From positions 310,001 through 374,000 of the forward strand of contig NZ_JBNDNA010000001.1 in the NCBI RefSeq assembly GCF_049856175.1: a stretch of DNA of 64,000 nt, given 5' to 3'. The translations under genes and the position numbers were made by a program. Source of the DNA: JB111 sp049856175. Lineage in GTDB: Bacteria > Actinomycetota > Actinomycetes > Actinomycetales > Actinomycetaceae. Of the stretch, positions 1-7,967 are shown piece after piece; the first letter of the stretch is position 1; every line of letters starts with the position of its first letter. Below the pieces are notes generated by a model. The model did not search any database. It was not told the DNA's origin and was given only the letters and a program-made list of their open reading frames with translations.

Positions 1-1145
1 CGCCCGCCGGGCTCGGCCCCCTCGCCGACGATGACGCCCGATCCTCGCGGCGCCCGGTCCAGGGCCGGGGCGTCGAGGATCAGCGTGCGGTGCTCCACCG
101 GCGCGCCGGGGACGAGCCGGACCTCCCGGGCCGTGGGGAATTCCGGCTCGACCATGCGCAGCGCCTCCGGGCCGGGAACCGCCAGCACCACCTCACGCGC
201 GCGCAGCGTCCCGCCGGGCGCGACCTGGAGCTGCCAGGCTCCGCCGTCGCGGACGAGCCGCTCGACAGCCGCGCCCGTGCGGATCTCGGCGCCCGCGGCG
301 ACGGCCGCGCGGGCGAGCGTTGCGGGCAGCAGGTGCATGCCGCCGCGGACGGTGGCCACGGCCGGTCCTTCGCCGACGAGCGACGCGACCGCCGTGCTCA
401 GCGACCCGGACTCGGCCAGGGCCGCGCGCAGGCCGGGCGCGACGACGTCGATCGCGAGCTCCTCCGGGTCGGACGCGTGCAGCGCGCCGGCGATCGGGCG
501 GACGAGGCGCTCGAGGACGTCCTCGCCCATCGCGTACCGCACGACGTCGGCGAGCGAGGCCGAGCCTGGCAGCGCGCCGGCTCGCCCCGCGGAGTCCGCC
601 TCCGCCGCCCGGCGCGCCGCGCGCTCCCCGAGGATCTGGGCGACGAGCGGATGGGCGAGGTCCGAGGGGACGCCGAGCAGCGACCGCGGCGGCACGGGCC
701 GCGCGGGGCCGGCCGCCGGCTGCACCCACGAGCCCGCGGCGGGCCGCTCGATCGCGAGCCCCAGCTCCTCGGCCAGCTCGATCGCCGCCGGCCGCCGCGT
801 GCCCATGGCCTCGGCCCCGCCGTCGAGGAGGACCGGACCGGTGCGGACTCCGCCGTCGGCACCGCCGTCGGCACTGCCGGACCCGCCGACGAGCGAGAGC
901 GAGAGCGGCGAGACGAGCCCGCCGACCCGGCCCGACGCCTCCAGCAGGACGACCGACCGGCCGGACCGGGTGACGTCGTGGGCGAGCGTGAGGCCGGCGA
1001 TCCCCGCCCCGATCACGGCGAGGTCCCAGGTGGTGCGGTCGGGGGCGGGGACCTTCCGGCCGGGGTCGTGCGAGGTGGCTGCGCCGGCCGCGGGATCCGG
1101 CCCGGTGGAGGTCGCTGCGCCGGCCGCGGGGTCCGATCCGGTCAC
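1..1145 (-). CDS. hemG: Coproporphyrinogen III / protoporphyrinogen oxidase (CgoX/HemY type), 3' end cut by window
   Basis: FAD-dependent oxidase that aromatises coproporphyrinogen III (or protoporphyrinogen) in heme synthesis. Only the N-terminal part, about 381 codons, lies in the window; the gene continues left. After an Ala/Gly/Pro-rich leader there is a Rossmann FAD motif GAGIAGLTLA (residues 46-55), the acidic ribose-binding Glu69 and the RVGG motif (73-76) of the HemY/amine-oxidase family; the later DGGAEAMG segment also fits. The GTG start overlaps the hemE stop as GTGA, so the two are translationally coupled. Because the neighbouring hemH and hemQ belong to the coproporphyrin-dependent route, the physiological substrate is most likely coproporphyrinogen III (inference). 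The first 24 codons after the start are a tandem duplication, so the true start could be later. Confidence 0.88.
   Translation of the reverse strand, partial: MTGSDPAAGAATSTGPDPAAGAATSHDPGRKVPAPDRTTWDLAVIGAGIAGLTLAHDVTRSGRSVVLLEASGRVGGLVSPLSLSLVGGSGSADGGADGGVRTGPVLLDGGAEAMGTRRPAAIELAEELGLAIERPAAGSWVQPAAGPARPVPPRSLLGVPSDLAHPLVAQILGERAARRAAEADSAGRAGALPGSASLADVVRYAMGEDVLERLVRPIAGALHASDPEELAIDVVAPGLRAALAESGSLSTAVASLVGEGPAVATVRGGMHLLPATLARAAVAAGAEIRTGAAVERLVRDGGAWQLQVAPGGTLRAREVVLAVPGPEALRMVEPEFPTAREVRLVPGAPVEHRTLILDAPALDRAPRGSGVIVGEGAEPGG
1071..1142. repeat. 36-bp tandem duplication at the start of the oxidase gene
   Basis: Two adjacent 36-base units (1107-1142 and 1071-1106) differ at only a few positions and encode the near-identical peptides TGSDPAAGAATS and TGPDPAAGAATS right after the GTG start. 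In-frame expansion of a disordered N-terminal leader; no function evident. Confidence 0.8.
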
Positions 1146-2209
1146 AGGGAGTGGACGAGCTCGACGATGCGCGTGAGCACCGCCGGGTCCGTGGTGGGCG
1201 GGACGCCGTGACCGAGGTTGACCACGTGCCCGGGCGCCGCCCGACCCGCCTCGACGACGGCGCGCACGTGCCGCTCGAGAACCTCCCACGGCGCGGTGAG
1301 CAGCGCAGGGTCGATGTTGCCCTGCAGCGGCACCTCTCCGCCCAGCCGCTCGTTCGCGACGTCGAGCCGGAGTCGGTGGTCCACCCCGACGACCTCGGCG
1401 TGCCCCGCCATGACGGTGAGGAGCTCGGACGTGCCGGTCCCGAACGAGACCCGCGGCACCCGGTCCGCCACGTGGTCCAGCGCGCGCGCCGAGTACGGGG
1501 CGGCGCGCGCGGTGTAGTCGTCGACGGACAGCGAGCCGGCCCAGGAGTCGAAGAGCTGGACGGCGCGGACGCCGGCGTCGACCTGCGCGGCGAGGAACGC
1601 GCCCGTGAGGTCGGCGGTCCAGGTGAGCAGCCGGTCCCAGGCGGCGGGGTCGGCGTGCATGAGTGCGCGGGCGGCCAGGTGGTCGCGCGAGGGGCGGCCC
1701 TCGACGAGGTAGGCGGCCAGGGTGAACGGGGCGCCGCCGAAGCCGATGAGCGGGGTGTCGCCGGGCCCGTCGCCGGTGCCGAGCTCGTCGGTCACCGCGC
1801 GGACGGCCGCCGCGATCGGGGCGTGGTCGCCGGGCTCGTGGGCGGTCAGGCGCGCGACGTCGGCCGGGGTGCGGACCGGGTCCGCGATGACGGGGCCGAC
1901 CCCGGGGACGATCTCGACGTCGATGCCCGCGAGCCTCAGCGGCACGACGATGTCGGAGAAGAGGATCGCGGCGTCGACGCCGTGCCGGCGCACCGGCTGG
2001 CAGGTGATCTCCGCGGCGAGCTCGGGCGTGAGGCAGGCGTCGAGCATCTCCGTGCCCGCGCGCACCTCCTTGTACTCCGGCAGCGAGCGACCGGCCTGCC
2101 GCATGAACCAGACCGGCAGGCGCTCCGGTCGCCGTCCGGAATAGGCCTCGAGCAGGGCGGGCGTGCCGGCGCTCACGGAGGCGGCCGTGGAGATGTCGGA
2201 ATTCGTCAC
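1142..2209 (-). CDS. hemE: Uroporphyrinogen decarboxylase
   Basis: Decarboxylates the four acetate side chains of uroporphyrinogen III to give coproporphyrinogen III, in the cytoplasm, without a cofactor. The 355-residue product has the usual length. The family signature PVWFMRQAGR is at residues 32-41, followed by an ILFSDIVVPL segment and GFGGAPFTLAAYL. The GTG start at 2209 is preferred over an in-frame ATG at 2224, because a CACAAT -10-like box sits exactly six bases upstream of the GTG, the leaderless spacing used repeatedly in this window. The stop codon overlaps the start of the oxidase gene, so hemE and the oxidase form a two-gene operon diverging from hemA. Confidence 0.96.
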   Translation of the reverse strand: MTNSDISTAASVSAGTPALLEAYSGRRPERLPVWFMRQAGRSLPEYKEVRAGTEMLDACLTPELAAEITCQPVRRHGVDAAILFSDIVVPLRLAGIDVEIVPGVGPVIADPVRTPADVARLTAHEPGDHAPIAAAVRAVTDELGTGDGPGDTPLIGFGGAPFTLAAYLVEGRPSRDHLAARALMHADPAAWDRLLTWTADLTGAFLAAQVDAGVRAVQLFDSWAGSLSVDDYTARAAPYSARALDHVADRVPRVSFGTGTSELLTVMAGHAEVVGVDHRLRLDVANERLGGEVPLQGNIDPALLTAPWEVLERHVRAVVEAGRAAPGHVVNLGHGVPPTTDPAVLTRIVELVHSL

Positions 2210-2215
2210 GCAGCC

Positions 2216-2261
2216 ATTGTGCACGGGCGGGAGAAACTTCTTCGCGTCGAATTGCTAACCT
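2216..2261. promoter_or_regulatory. Divergent leaderless promoters for hemE and hemA
   Basis: The two heme operons share a 58-base spacer. On the minus strand CACAAT (2216-2221) lies six bases before the hemE GTG. On the plus strand TAACCT (2256-2261) lies six bases before the hemA GTG. No Shine-Dalgarno sequence precedes either start, so both messages are probably leaderless. Clear -35 boxes were not recognised. Confidence 0.5.
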
Positions 2262-2267
2262 GTCTCG

Positions 2268-3632
2268 GTGCCGCTCACCCTGCTTTCCGCCGACCACCAC
2301 TCGGTGACGCTCGACGACCTCGAGCGGCTCAGCGTCGGAGTCGACTCCCTGCCCACCCTCCTGGCCGACCACCCGGCCGTCGACGGCGCCGTCGTGCTCG
2401 CCACCTGCAACCGGGTCGAGCTCTACCTCGAGGCCGCCGACCCGGACGCGGCGCTCGACGCCGCGCGCGCCGCCCTCGCCTCGACCAGCGGCGTGGACCC
2501 CCTCGAGATCGACGACCTCACCGGACGCACCGACGGCCACGACGCCGTCCGGCACCTCTTCGAGGTCGCCTCCGGCCTCGACGCGATGGTCGTCGGCGAG
2601 CGCGAGATCGTCGGTCAGGTCCGGCGCGCACTCGAGGACGCCCGCGCCGCCGGCGCGACCACCCCGGCCCTGGAGGACGCGCTGCAGCGCGCCTCGCGCG
2701 CCTCGCGCCGGATCGCCGTCGACACCGACCTCGCCGCCGCCGGCCGCTCCGTCGTGGCAGTCGCCCTCGACCTCGCAGGCACGGTCCGGGCGCGCCCGGC
2801 GTGCCCCCGCGACGACGAGGCCTGGACGCCCGAGTCCGGTGAGCTGCCCCGCAGCTCGTGGTCCGGCGCCCGCGCCCTCGTGGTGGGCACCGGCGCCTAC
2901 GCCGGCGCCACCGTCGCCGCGCTGCGCCGCCGGGAGTGCACGACCATCGCCGTGTGGTCGGCCAGCGGCCGGGCCCGCGGCTTCGCCGACGCCGAGCACG
3001 TGCGTGCCGCGGGCGACCTGGCCGAGGAGCTCGCGCTCGCCGACGTCGTCGTCGCCTGCCGCGGCACGGGCACACCGGTCGTCGACGCCGACGCGATGTC
3101 GTCCGCCCTGGCGGCCCGGCGAGCGGCCGGGACCACGGAGCCGCTGGTCGTCGTCGACCTCGCGCTGCGCCACGACGTCTCGGCGGAGGCCGCCGCGCTG
3201 CCCGGCGTCGTCGTCGTCGACCTCGACACCGTCAAGGCGCACGCGCCGGCCGCGACCGAGGGGCAGGTGCGCCACGCCCAGGAGGTCCTCGCCGAGGAGG
3301 TGCGCGTCGTCGTCGAGACCCGCGCCGAGCGCGCGATGGACGACGTGGTGGTCGCCGTGCGTGACCGCGTCGGATCCGCGCTGGAGGACGAGCTCACCCG
3401 ACTTCCCATGGCGGGCACCGTGCCCGCCGACCAGGCGGCGCAGGCCCTGAGGCGCCTCGCCGCGCGCCTCGCCCACCCACCGACGGTCGCGGCACGGGCG
3501 GCCGGGCGCGACGGCCGGGGCGAGGAGTTCGTCCGCGCCCTCGAGCTCGTCACCGGCATCGCCGTGGCCGACGAGACCGCGGGCGCCGGCGCCGGACAGG
3601 GCCGCCCACCCGCAAGGAGGACCGCCAAGTGA
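2268..3632 (+). CDS. hemA: Glutamyl-tRNA reductase
   Basis: NADPH-dependent reduction of glutamyl-tRNA(Glu) to glutamate-1-semialdehyde, the committed step of C5-pathway tetrapyrrole synthesis. 454 residues. The catalytic Cys47 is in the family motif ATCNRVELY (45-53). GLDAMVVGEREIVGQV and the QRASRASRRIA segment match the conserved core, and an NADPH-binding region begins near ALVVGTGAYAG. The C-terminal dimerisation helices end in a Gly/Ala-rich tail. It starts the rightward heme operon; its stop overlaps the hemH start (GTGA). The gene for the next enzyme (hemL) and hemB/C/D are not in the window. Confidence 0.96.
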   Translation: MPLTLLSADHHSVTLDDLERLSVGVDSLPTLLADHPAVDGAVVLATCNRVELYLEAADPDAALDAARAALASTSGVDPLEIDDLTGRTDGHDAVRHLFEVASGLDAMVVGEREIVGQVRRALEDARAAGATTPALEDALQRASRASRRIAVDTDLAAAGRSVVAVALDLAGTVRARPACPRDDEAWTPESGELPRSSWSGARALVVGTGAYAGATVAALRRRECTTIAVWSASGRARGFADAEHVRAAGDLAEELALADVVVACRGTGTPVVDADAMSSALAARRAAGTTEPLVVVDLALRHDVSAEAAALPGVVVVDLDTVKAHAPAATEGQVRHAQEVLAEEVRVVVETRAERAMDDVVVAVRDRVGSALEDELTRLPMAGTVPADQAAQALRRLAARLAHPPTVAARAAGRDGRGEEFVRALELVTGIAVADETAGAGAGQGRPPARRTAK

Positions 3633-4864
3633 CCGTGACGACCGGCCGACCGACGACCGGGGAGCAGGACCCTCCGCGGGGGCAGGACGCTCCGGGCGGT
3701 TCCGCACGGACCGCGCCCCCCGTGACGGCCGGCGCCCTGGCGCCCTACGACGCCGTGCTGCTCATGTCCTTCGGCGGCCCCGAGCGGCCCGAGGACGTCG
3801 TCCCGTTCCTGCGTCGCGTCACCGCCGGGCGCGGCATCCCCGACGAGCGGCTCGAGGAGGTCGGCGAGCACTACTACGCGTTCGGCGGCCGCAGTCCCAT
3901 CAACGACCTCAACCGCGACCTCCTCGCCGCCCTGCGTACCGAGACCGCCGCGCGCGGGATCGACGTGCCGGTGGTCTGGGGCAACCGCAACTGGGACCCG
4001 GACGGCATCGACGTCCTGCGCGAGCTCTACGACGCCGGCGCCCGGCGGGTGGCCATGGTCGCCACCTCGGCGTACGGCTCGTACTCGAGCTGCCGCCAGT
4101 ACCGCCAGGACGTCGGGCGCTACGTCCCGGCGCTCGTGGCCGAGGGGCGCCCCCTCGTGGTCGACAAGGTGCGGCCCTACTTCAACGACCCCGGCTTCGT
4201 CTCGGCCAACGCCGACGCGGTCGAGGAGTCGATGCGGGCCCTCGGCGGCGAGCCGCACCTGATGTTCGTCACGCACTCCATCCCCACGACGATGGAGGTG
4301 GCCTCGGGCCGGCGGACCACGGCGACCTACGCCGAGCAGCACGAGGAGGTCGCCCGGCTCGTGTCGGCCGAGGTCGGGCGGCGCCTGGGCCGTGAGCTCG
4401 ACTGGTCGCTGACCTACTGCTCCCGGTCCGGCGACCCGCGCACCCCGTGGCTCGAGCCCGACGTCAACGACGCGCTGCGCGACCTCGCCACCACCGGCCG
4501 GGGCTCCGTGGTGCTCAGCCCGATCGGGTTCGTCTCGGACCACATGGAGGTCGTCTACGACCTCGACACGGAGGCCGCCGAGACCGCCGAGGAGCTCGGC
4601 CTGCGCCTCGCCCGCGCGGCGACGGCCGGAACGTATGCCCAGTTCGTGGCGGGACTTGCCGACCTCCTGCTCGACCGCGCCGCCGAGGCGCGGGGGGTGC
4701 CGGCCGGTGCCGAGGGCCGGCGCGCGGTCGTCGGCGACCTGCCGGCGTGGGAATCGGCCTGCGCGGTCGCCTGCTGCGCGGTGCGCGACGGGGTCGACGA
4801 CGGGCGGCTCGCGCTGTGCGGGCAGCCCGACGACGTGGTGACGGCGATCGAGGAGAGCGCGTGA
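3629..4864 (+). CDS. hemH: Ferrochelatase (coproporphyrin ferrochelatase, CpfC type)
   Basis: Inserts Fe2+ into coproporphyrin III to give coproheme. 411 residues with a roughly 35-residue disordered N-terminal extension before VLLMSFGGPERPEDV. The catalytic His216 is in VTHSIPTTM and the acidic partner Glu307 in SDHMEVVYDLD. Cys155 (SYSSCRQY) and the Cys378/Cys382/Cys383 group near the C-terminus are positioned like the four [2Fe-2S] ligands known in actinobacterial ferrochelatases, although the spacing of the C-terminal group is unusual. The start overlaps hemA by four bases and the stop overlaps hemQ, so hemA-hemH-hemQ is one translationally coupled operon. Confidence 0.96.
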   Translation: MTVTTGRPTTGEQDPPRGQDAPGGSARTAPPVTAGALAPYDAVLLMSFGGPERPEDVVPFLRRVTAGRGIPDERLEEVGEHYYAFGGRSPINDLNRDLLAALRTETAARGIDVPVVWGNRNWDPDGIDVLRELYDAGARRVAMVATSAYGSYSSCRQYRQDVGRYVPALVAEGRPLVVDKVRPYFNDPGFVSANADAVEESMRALGGEPHLMFVTHSIPTTMEVASGRRTTATYAEQHEEVARLVSAEVGRRLGRELDWSLTYCSRSGDPRTPWLEPDVNDALRDLATTGRGSVVLSPIGFVSDHMEVVYDLDTEAAETAEELGLRLARAATAGTYAQFVAGLADLLLDRAAEARGVPAGAEGRRAVVGDLPAWESACAVACCAVRDGVDDGRLALCGQPDDVVTAIEESA

Positions 4865-5634
4865 ACGACGGGACGACGGGTGCGACGGACGCCGGAGGTG
4901 TGATCGGCGGCGGGGCCGGGTCCGCGAACGACCTGACCGAGCACGACGCCGAGGCGCTCAACGAGCGCATCCGCTACACGATGTGGTCGGTGTTCGCCAC
5001 GACCCAGCCGCTGCCGACCGGCGCCGCTGAGCGGGACGCGCTCGCGGCCGACGCGGAGCGGGCGGTGCGCGCGACCGGCGTCGAGCTGCGTGGCTGGTAC
5101 GACGTCGCGGGCCTGCGCGCCGACGCCGACCTCATGGTGTGGTGGCACGCCGAGACCATCGAGGAGGTCCAGGCCGCCTACCACGCGCTGCGCGCGAGCG
5201 ACCTCGGGTCCGCGCTCGAGCCGGTGTGGTCGGTCGTCGGCCTGCACCGCGCGGCCGAGTTCAACCGCCGCCACGTCCCGGCGTTCCTCGCCGGAGAGCC
5301 GGCGGGCGACTACATCTGCGTCTACCCGTTCGTCCGGTCCTACGAGTGGTACGTCCTCCCCGCGGAGGAACGCTCCCGCATGCTGCGGGAGCACGGCATG
5401 GCCGCCCGCGACTACCCGGACGTGCGCGCCAACACCGTCTCCGCGTTCGCGCTCGGCGACTACGAGTGGATCCTCGCCTTCGAGGCCCCCGAGCTGCACC
5501 GCATCGTCGACGTCATGCGCGAGCTGCGCGCCGTCGACGCGCGACGGCACGTGCGCGAGGAGATCCCGTTCTACACGGGACCGCGCGTCGAGCTGGCCGA
5601 CTGGGCCGCCAGGCAGCCGCTCGCGGCCGACTGA
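4861..5634 (+). CDS. hemQ: Coproheme decarboxylase (HemQ/ChdC)
   Basis: Peroxide-dependent oxidative decarboxylation of coproheme III to heme b, the last step of the coproporphyrin-dependent pathway. 257 residues of the chlorite-dismutase superfamily, with a Gly-rich N-terminal tail of about 30 residues. The YPFVRSYEWYVLPAEER segment contains the tyrosine that acts as the catalytic radical site in actinobacterial ChdC. MVWWHAE, ALGDYEWILAFEAPE and a final EEIPFYTG motif are also characteristic. The GTG start overlaps the hemH stop. Its presence shows that heme here is made via coproheme, which fixes the likely substrates of the neighbouring oxidase and ferrochelatase. Confidence 0.95.
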   Translation: MNDGTTGATDAGGVIGGGAGSANDLTEHDAEALNERIRYTMWSVFATTQPLPTGAAERDALAADAERAVRATGVELRGWYDVAGLRADADLMVWWHAETIEEVQAAYHALRASDLGSALEPVWSVVGLHRAAEFNRRHVPAFLAGEPAGDYICVYPFVRSYEWYVLPAEERSRMLREHGMAARDYPDVRANTVSAFALGDYEWILAFEAPELHRIVDVMRELRAVDARRHVREEIPFYTGPRVELADWAARQPLAAD

Positions 5635-5753
5635 TCCACGCCTGACCTGCCCCGCGCCTGACCTGACCCGCGCCTGACCTGACCCGCGCCTGATGGGCGC
5701 CGCCGTCCCCACGGGCCGACTGATCCACGTCTGACCGGCGCCGCCGTCCCCAC
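5625..5753. repeat. Nested direct repeats including a copy of the hemQ 3' end
   Basis: GGCCGACTGATCCACG occurs at the hemQ stop codon (5625-5640) and again at 5714-5729. GGCGCCGCCGTCCCCAC occurs at 5696-5712 and 5737-5753. Between them a CGCCTGACCTGACCC-like unit is iterated about three times. This looks like slippage or segmental duplication of the hemQ tail; no hairpin typical of a terminator was seen. Confidence 0.8.
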
Positions 5754-5851
5754 AGCCCGCCTCCCGGTGCCGGTGCCCACAGGTGCCGCCGATCGCCGCT
5801 GCCCTCCGCCAGGGACGCACCTAGCGTGCCGGGCAGGAGAGAGGGGGCGTG

Positions 5852-6121
5852 ATGCTCGACCAGATCGAGGCGGACCTGCAGCGGGTGCGCGCGCAGGTCA
5901 CGGCGGTGGAGGGCGTGCGGGACAGACTGTCGTCCTGCGTTCCGATGCGCTGGACGGGTGAGGCGGGCGCGGCGGCCACGGAGTCGCGAGAGGTGCTCCG
6001 CGGGGACGTCGACTCCGCGATCGGTGAGCTGCGCGGGTTGGAGGGACGGCTCCTCGGCCTCACGCTGCGGATCGATATCCAGGGCGCGCCCGGCGTGGGG
6101 GCGGTGCGATGGGTGGGCTGA
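5852..6121 (+). CDS. Small WXG100-like helical protein
   Basis: An 89-residue protein predicted to be almost entirely helical, with heptad-like spacing on both sides of a central turn containing W34-T-G36. Size and W-x-G turn resemble WXG100/ESX-secreted proteins, but no YxxxD/E export signal is evident at the C-terminus and family membership is tentative. A strong GGAGAGAGGGGG-like Shine-Dalgarno region precedes the start; GTG at 5849 is an alternative. The 3' end overlaps the hydrolase gene by 13 bases, so the two are co-expressed and the proteins may interact. No ESX secretion genes (EccB/C/D) occur in the window. Confidence 0.55.
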   Translation: MLDQIEADLQRVRAQVTAVEGVRDRLSSCVPMRWTGEAGAAATESREVLRGDVDSAIGELRGLEGRLLGLTLRIDIQGAPGVGAVRWVG

Positions 6122-7761
6122 TCCGACCCGTCGCCGGTGACCGGCCCGACCCCCCGGTGCCGCCCGATCCCGTCGCGCGGGAGCACGTCTCCTCCTCGGC
6201 CGACGGTATGGACGTCGACACTGCCGAGGTGCGCCGGATGGCGAGCGAGGTCGACGAGGTCGCGGCGGGGTTGAGGGCGGCCGCCGGGCCGCTCCGGCTC
6301 GTCGGCTCGAGCCCGCAGCACGGTGGCCGCCTCCTCGTCCCGGTCCCGAACGCCGCCCACGACCCCGCGCTCGCCGCCGAGTTCGCGGCCGCCAGGGCGT
6401 CCGCGCAGGCGGTGGCGGACACGCTCGGCGCCGTCGCCGGGCGCGCCGAGGATCTCGCGAACGGCCTGCGCGGGTGGGCGGCGCGGATCGAGCACGCGGA
6501 CGGCACCGCCGGCGCCCTCTTCCACGTGCTCGGCGCCCTGTCCAACGCCACCGGCCCGCCGCGTCTGATCCCAGGGCGTGTGGTCGCCTCTCGCAACCCG
6601 GCCACCTGGGCCCTCCCGGGGTACGGGATCCTCACGAGCCCGGGCTGGGCGGCCCGGCCGGGCGGCGCGGGTATCGCCGCGGAGCTCGACGCCGACGTGG
6701 CCGCGGCCGGTGGGCTGGTCGATGCCGCGGTCGGTGCCGTGGGGCGGGGGCCCCTCCTCGCCGCCGTCGACCGGGACGCGGCGGACGGCGAGATGGCCGC
6801 GCTCGCGGCCCTGCCCCTGGCGCGCGGCCTGCTCGCCGGTGTACCGGGTGGGGCGCGCGCCGTGCTCGACCCCGAGCCCGTCCCGGGCCTCCCGGCGCCG
6901 GTCGCCGGCGTGGCCGGTCTGCGGTTCGGCGCGCCCCGGGACCTGTCCGCACCGGGCTCGCTGCTCTCGCGCCGACCGGCCTCCGACCGTGGTCCGGAGC
7001 CCCTCGCCGGGACCCGGCCCGGCTCCGTCGGCGACCTCATCGACCGGATCGACCCGCTCCACGCCGAGTCCGGTCGAGCCGACCGCCCGCACCTGGAGGT
7101 GCTGCGGACCGAGCACGCCGACGGGTCGACGTCGTTCGTCGTCGTCATCCCCGGCACCAGCGCGGACGCGACGGTGGCCGACCCCGACAACCTCATGGAC
7201 AACGCCTCGAACATCGAGCTCGCCGCCACCGGCAGCTCCGCACTGCTCGAGGGCATCTCGGAGGCGCTCGAGGTCGCCGGGGCCCGGGACGGGGACGCCG
7301 TCGGGATGATCGGGCACAGCCAGGGCGGGCTGGGCGTGGCGCACTGGGCGGCGGGGGACGACGCCCGCCGGTACGACCTGCGGGCGAGCGTGGCGCTCAA
7401 CGCGCCGATCGCGCACGCGGGCGCACCCGTGGCCGGTCACCACCTGAGCATCGACGTCGCTGACGACGCCGTGTCCGGCCTCGACGGCGCACCCGTCCCG
7501 CACGTCGCGCCGAACGCCGAGACCGGGAGCCGGAGCGCCTACACGGTCGACACCTCCACCCGCCCGCGCGACCTCGGCGACGTCTTCCCGTTCGAGGGGC
7601 ACTACCCCGAGCACTCCGCCGCCGCATGGGACGGCGTCCTCGAGCACCGCGGGCACGAGTACGACGTCGCCCACGTCGACGACGAGTTCCGTCGCCTGCT
7701 CGGAGTGGGGGAGGAGGGGGCCGTGACGACGTCGGTGGTCGTCGAGCTCGAGCGGGACTGA
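6109..7761 (+). CDS. Alpha/beta hydrolase with WXG/LXG-like helical N-terminal region
   Basis: 550 residues. Residues 35-130 are Ala-rich amphipathic helices (VDTAEVRRMASEVDEVAAGL, then AEFAAARASAQAVADTL) that resemble ESX/LXG-type N-terminal regions. A variable Pro/Gly-rich middle follows. The C-terminal third is an alpha/beta-hydrolase: VVVIPGTSAD as an oxyanion-type strand, nucleophile elbow GHSQGG with Ser404, then NAPIAHAGAPVAGHH and a late FEGHYPEHS stretch that may hold the catalytic His. No classical signal peptide is visible. It overlaps the small WXG-like gene, so the pair could encode a secreted lipase/esterase and its partner. Exact substrate unknown. Confidence 0.7.
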   Translation: MGGLIRPVAGDRPDPPVPPDPVAREHVSSSADGMDVDTAEVRRMASEVDEVAAGLRAAAGPLRLVGSSPQHGGRLLVPVPNAAHDPALAAEFAAARASAQAVADTLGAVAGRAEDLANGLRGWAARIEHADGTAGALFHVLGALSNATGPPRLIPGRVVASRNPATWALPGYGILTSPGWAARPGGAGIAAELDADVAAAGGLVDAAVGAVGRGPLLAAVDRDAADGEMAALAALPLARGLLAGVPGGARAVLDPEPVPGLPAPVAGVAGLRFGAPRDLSAPGSLLSRRPASDRGPEPLAGTRPGSVGDLIDRIDPLHAESGRADRPHLEVLRTEHADGSTSFVVVIPGTSADATVADPDNLMDNASNIELAATGSSALLEGISEALEVAGARDGDAVGMIGHSQGGLGVAHWAAGDDARRYDLRASVALNAPIAHAGAPVAGHHLSIDVADDAVSGLDGAPVPHVAPNAETGSRSAYTVDTSTRPRDLGDVFPFEGHYPEHSAAAWDGVLEHRGHEYDVAHVDDEFRRLLGVGEEGAVTTSVVVELERD

Positions 7762-7837
7762 CGGGGCGGCCGAGCGGGCGGGTGGGGGCCGCCGGGCCGG
7801 ACTGCGCCGCGCTGGGCCGACCCACGCCGGGCCATGA

Positions 7838-7855
7838 CGGGCGGGCCTCCGCCCG
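7838..7855. terminator. GC hairpin downstream of the hydrolase gene
   Basis: CGGGCGG (7838-7844) and CCGCCCG (7849-7855) can form a perfect 7-bp stem with a GCCT loop, 76 bases after the hydrolase stop. There is no T-tract, as is usual in high-GC actinobacteria, so terminator function is only inferred. Confidence 0.35.
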
Positions 7856-7967
7856 GAGCGAACGCCTACCGGGCGGGCTCTCCGGTTCCCACCGGCTGGG
7901 AGAATGGGACGGGTGTCGTCGTCAGTGCGTCGGCACCGGACCCGCACCCGGTACGACAGGAGACGAC

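Noticed and set aside
2897..4543. Long antisense reading frame over hemA/hemH
   Set aside because: Its composition is the Arg/Ala/Gly shadow of a high-GC gene on the other strand. It has no domain or start context.
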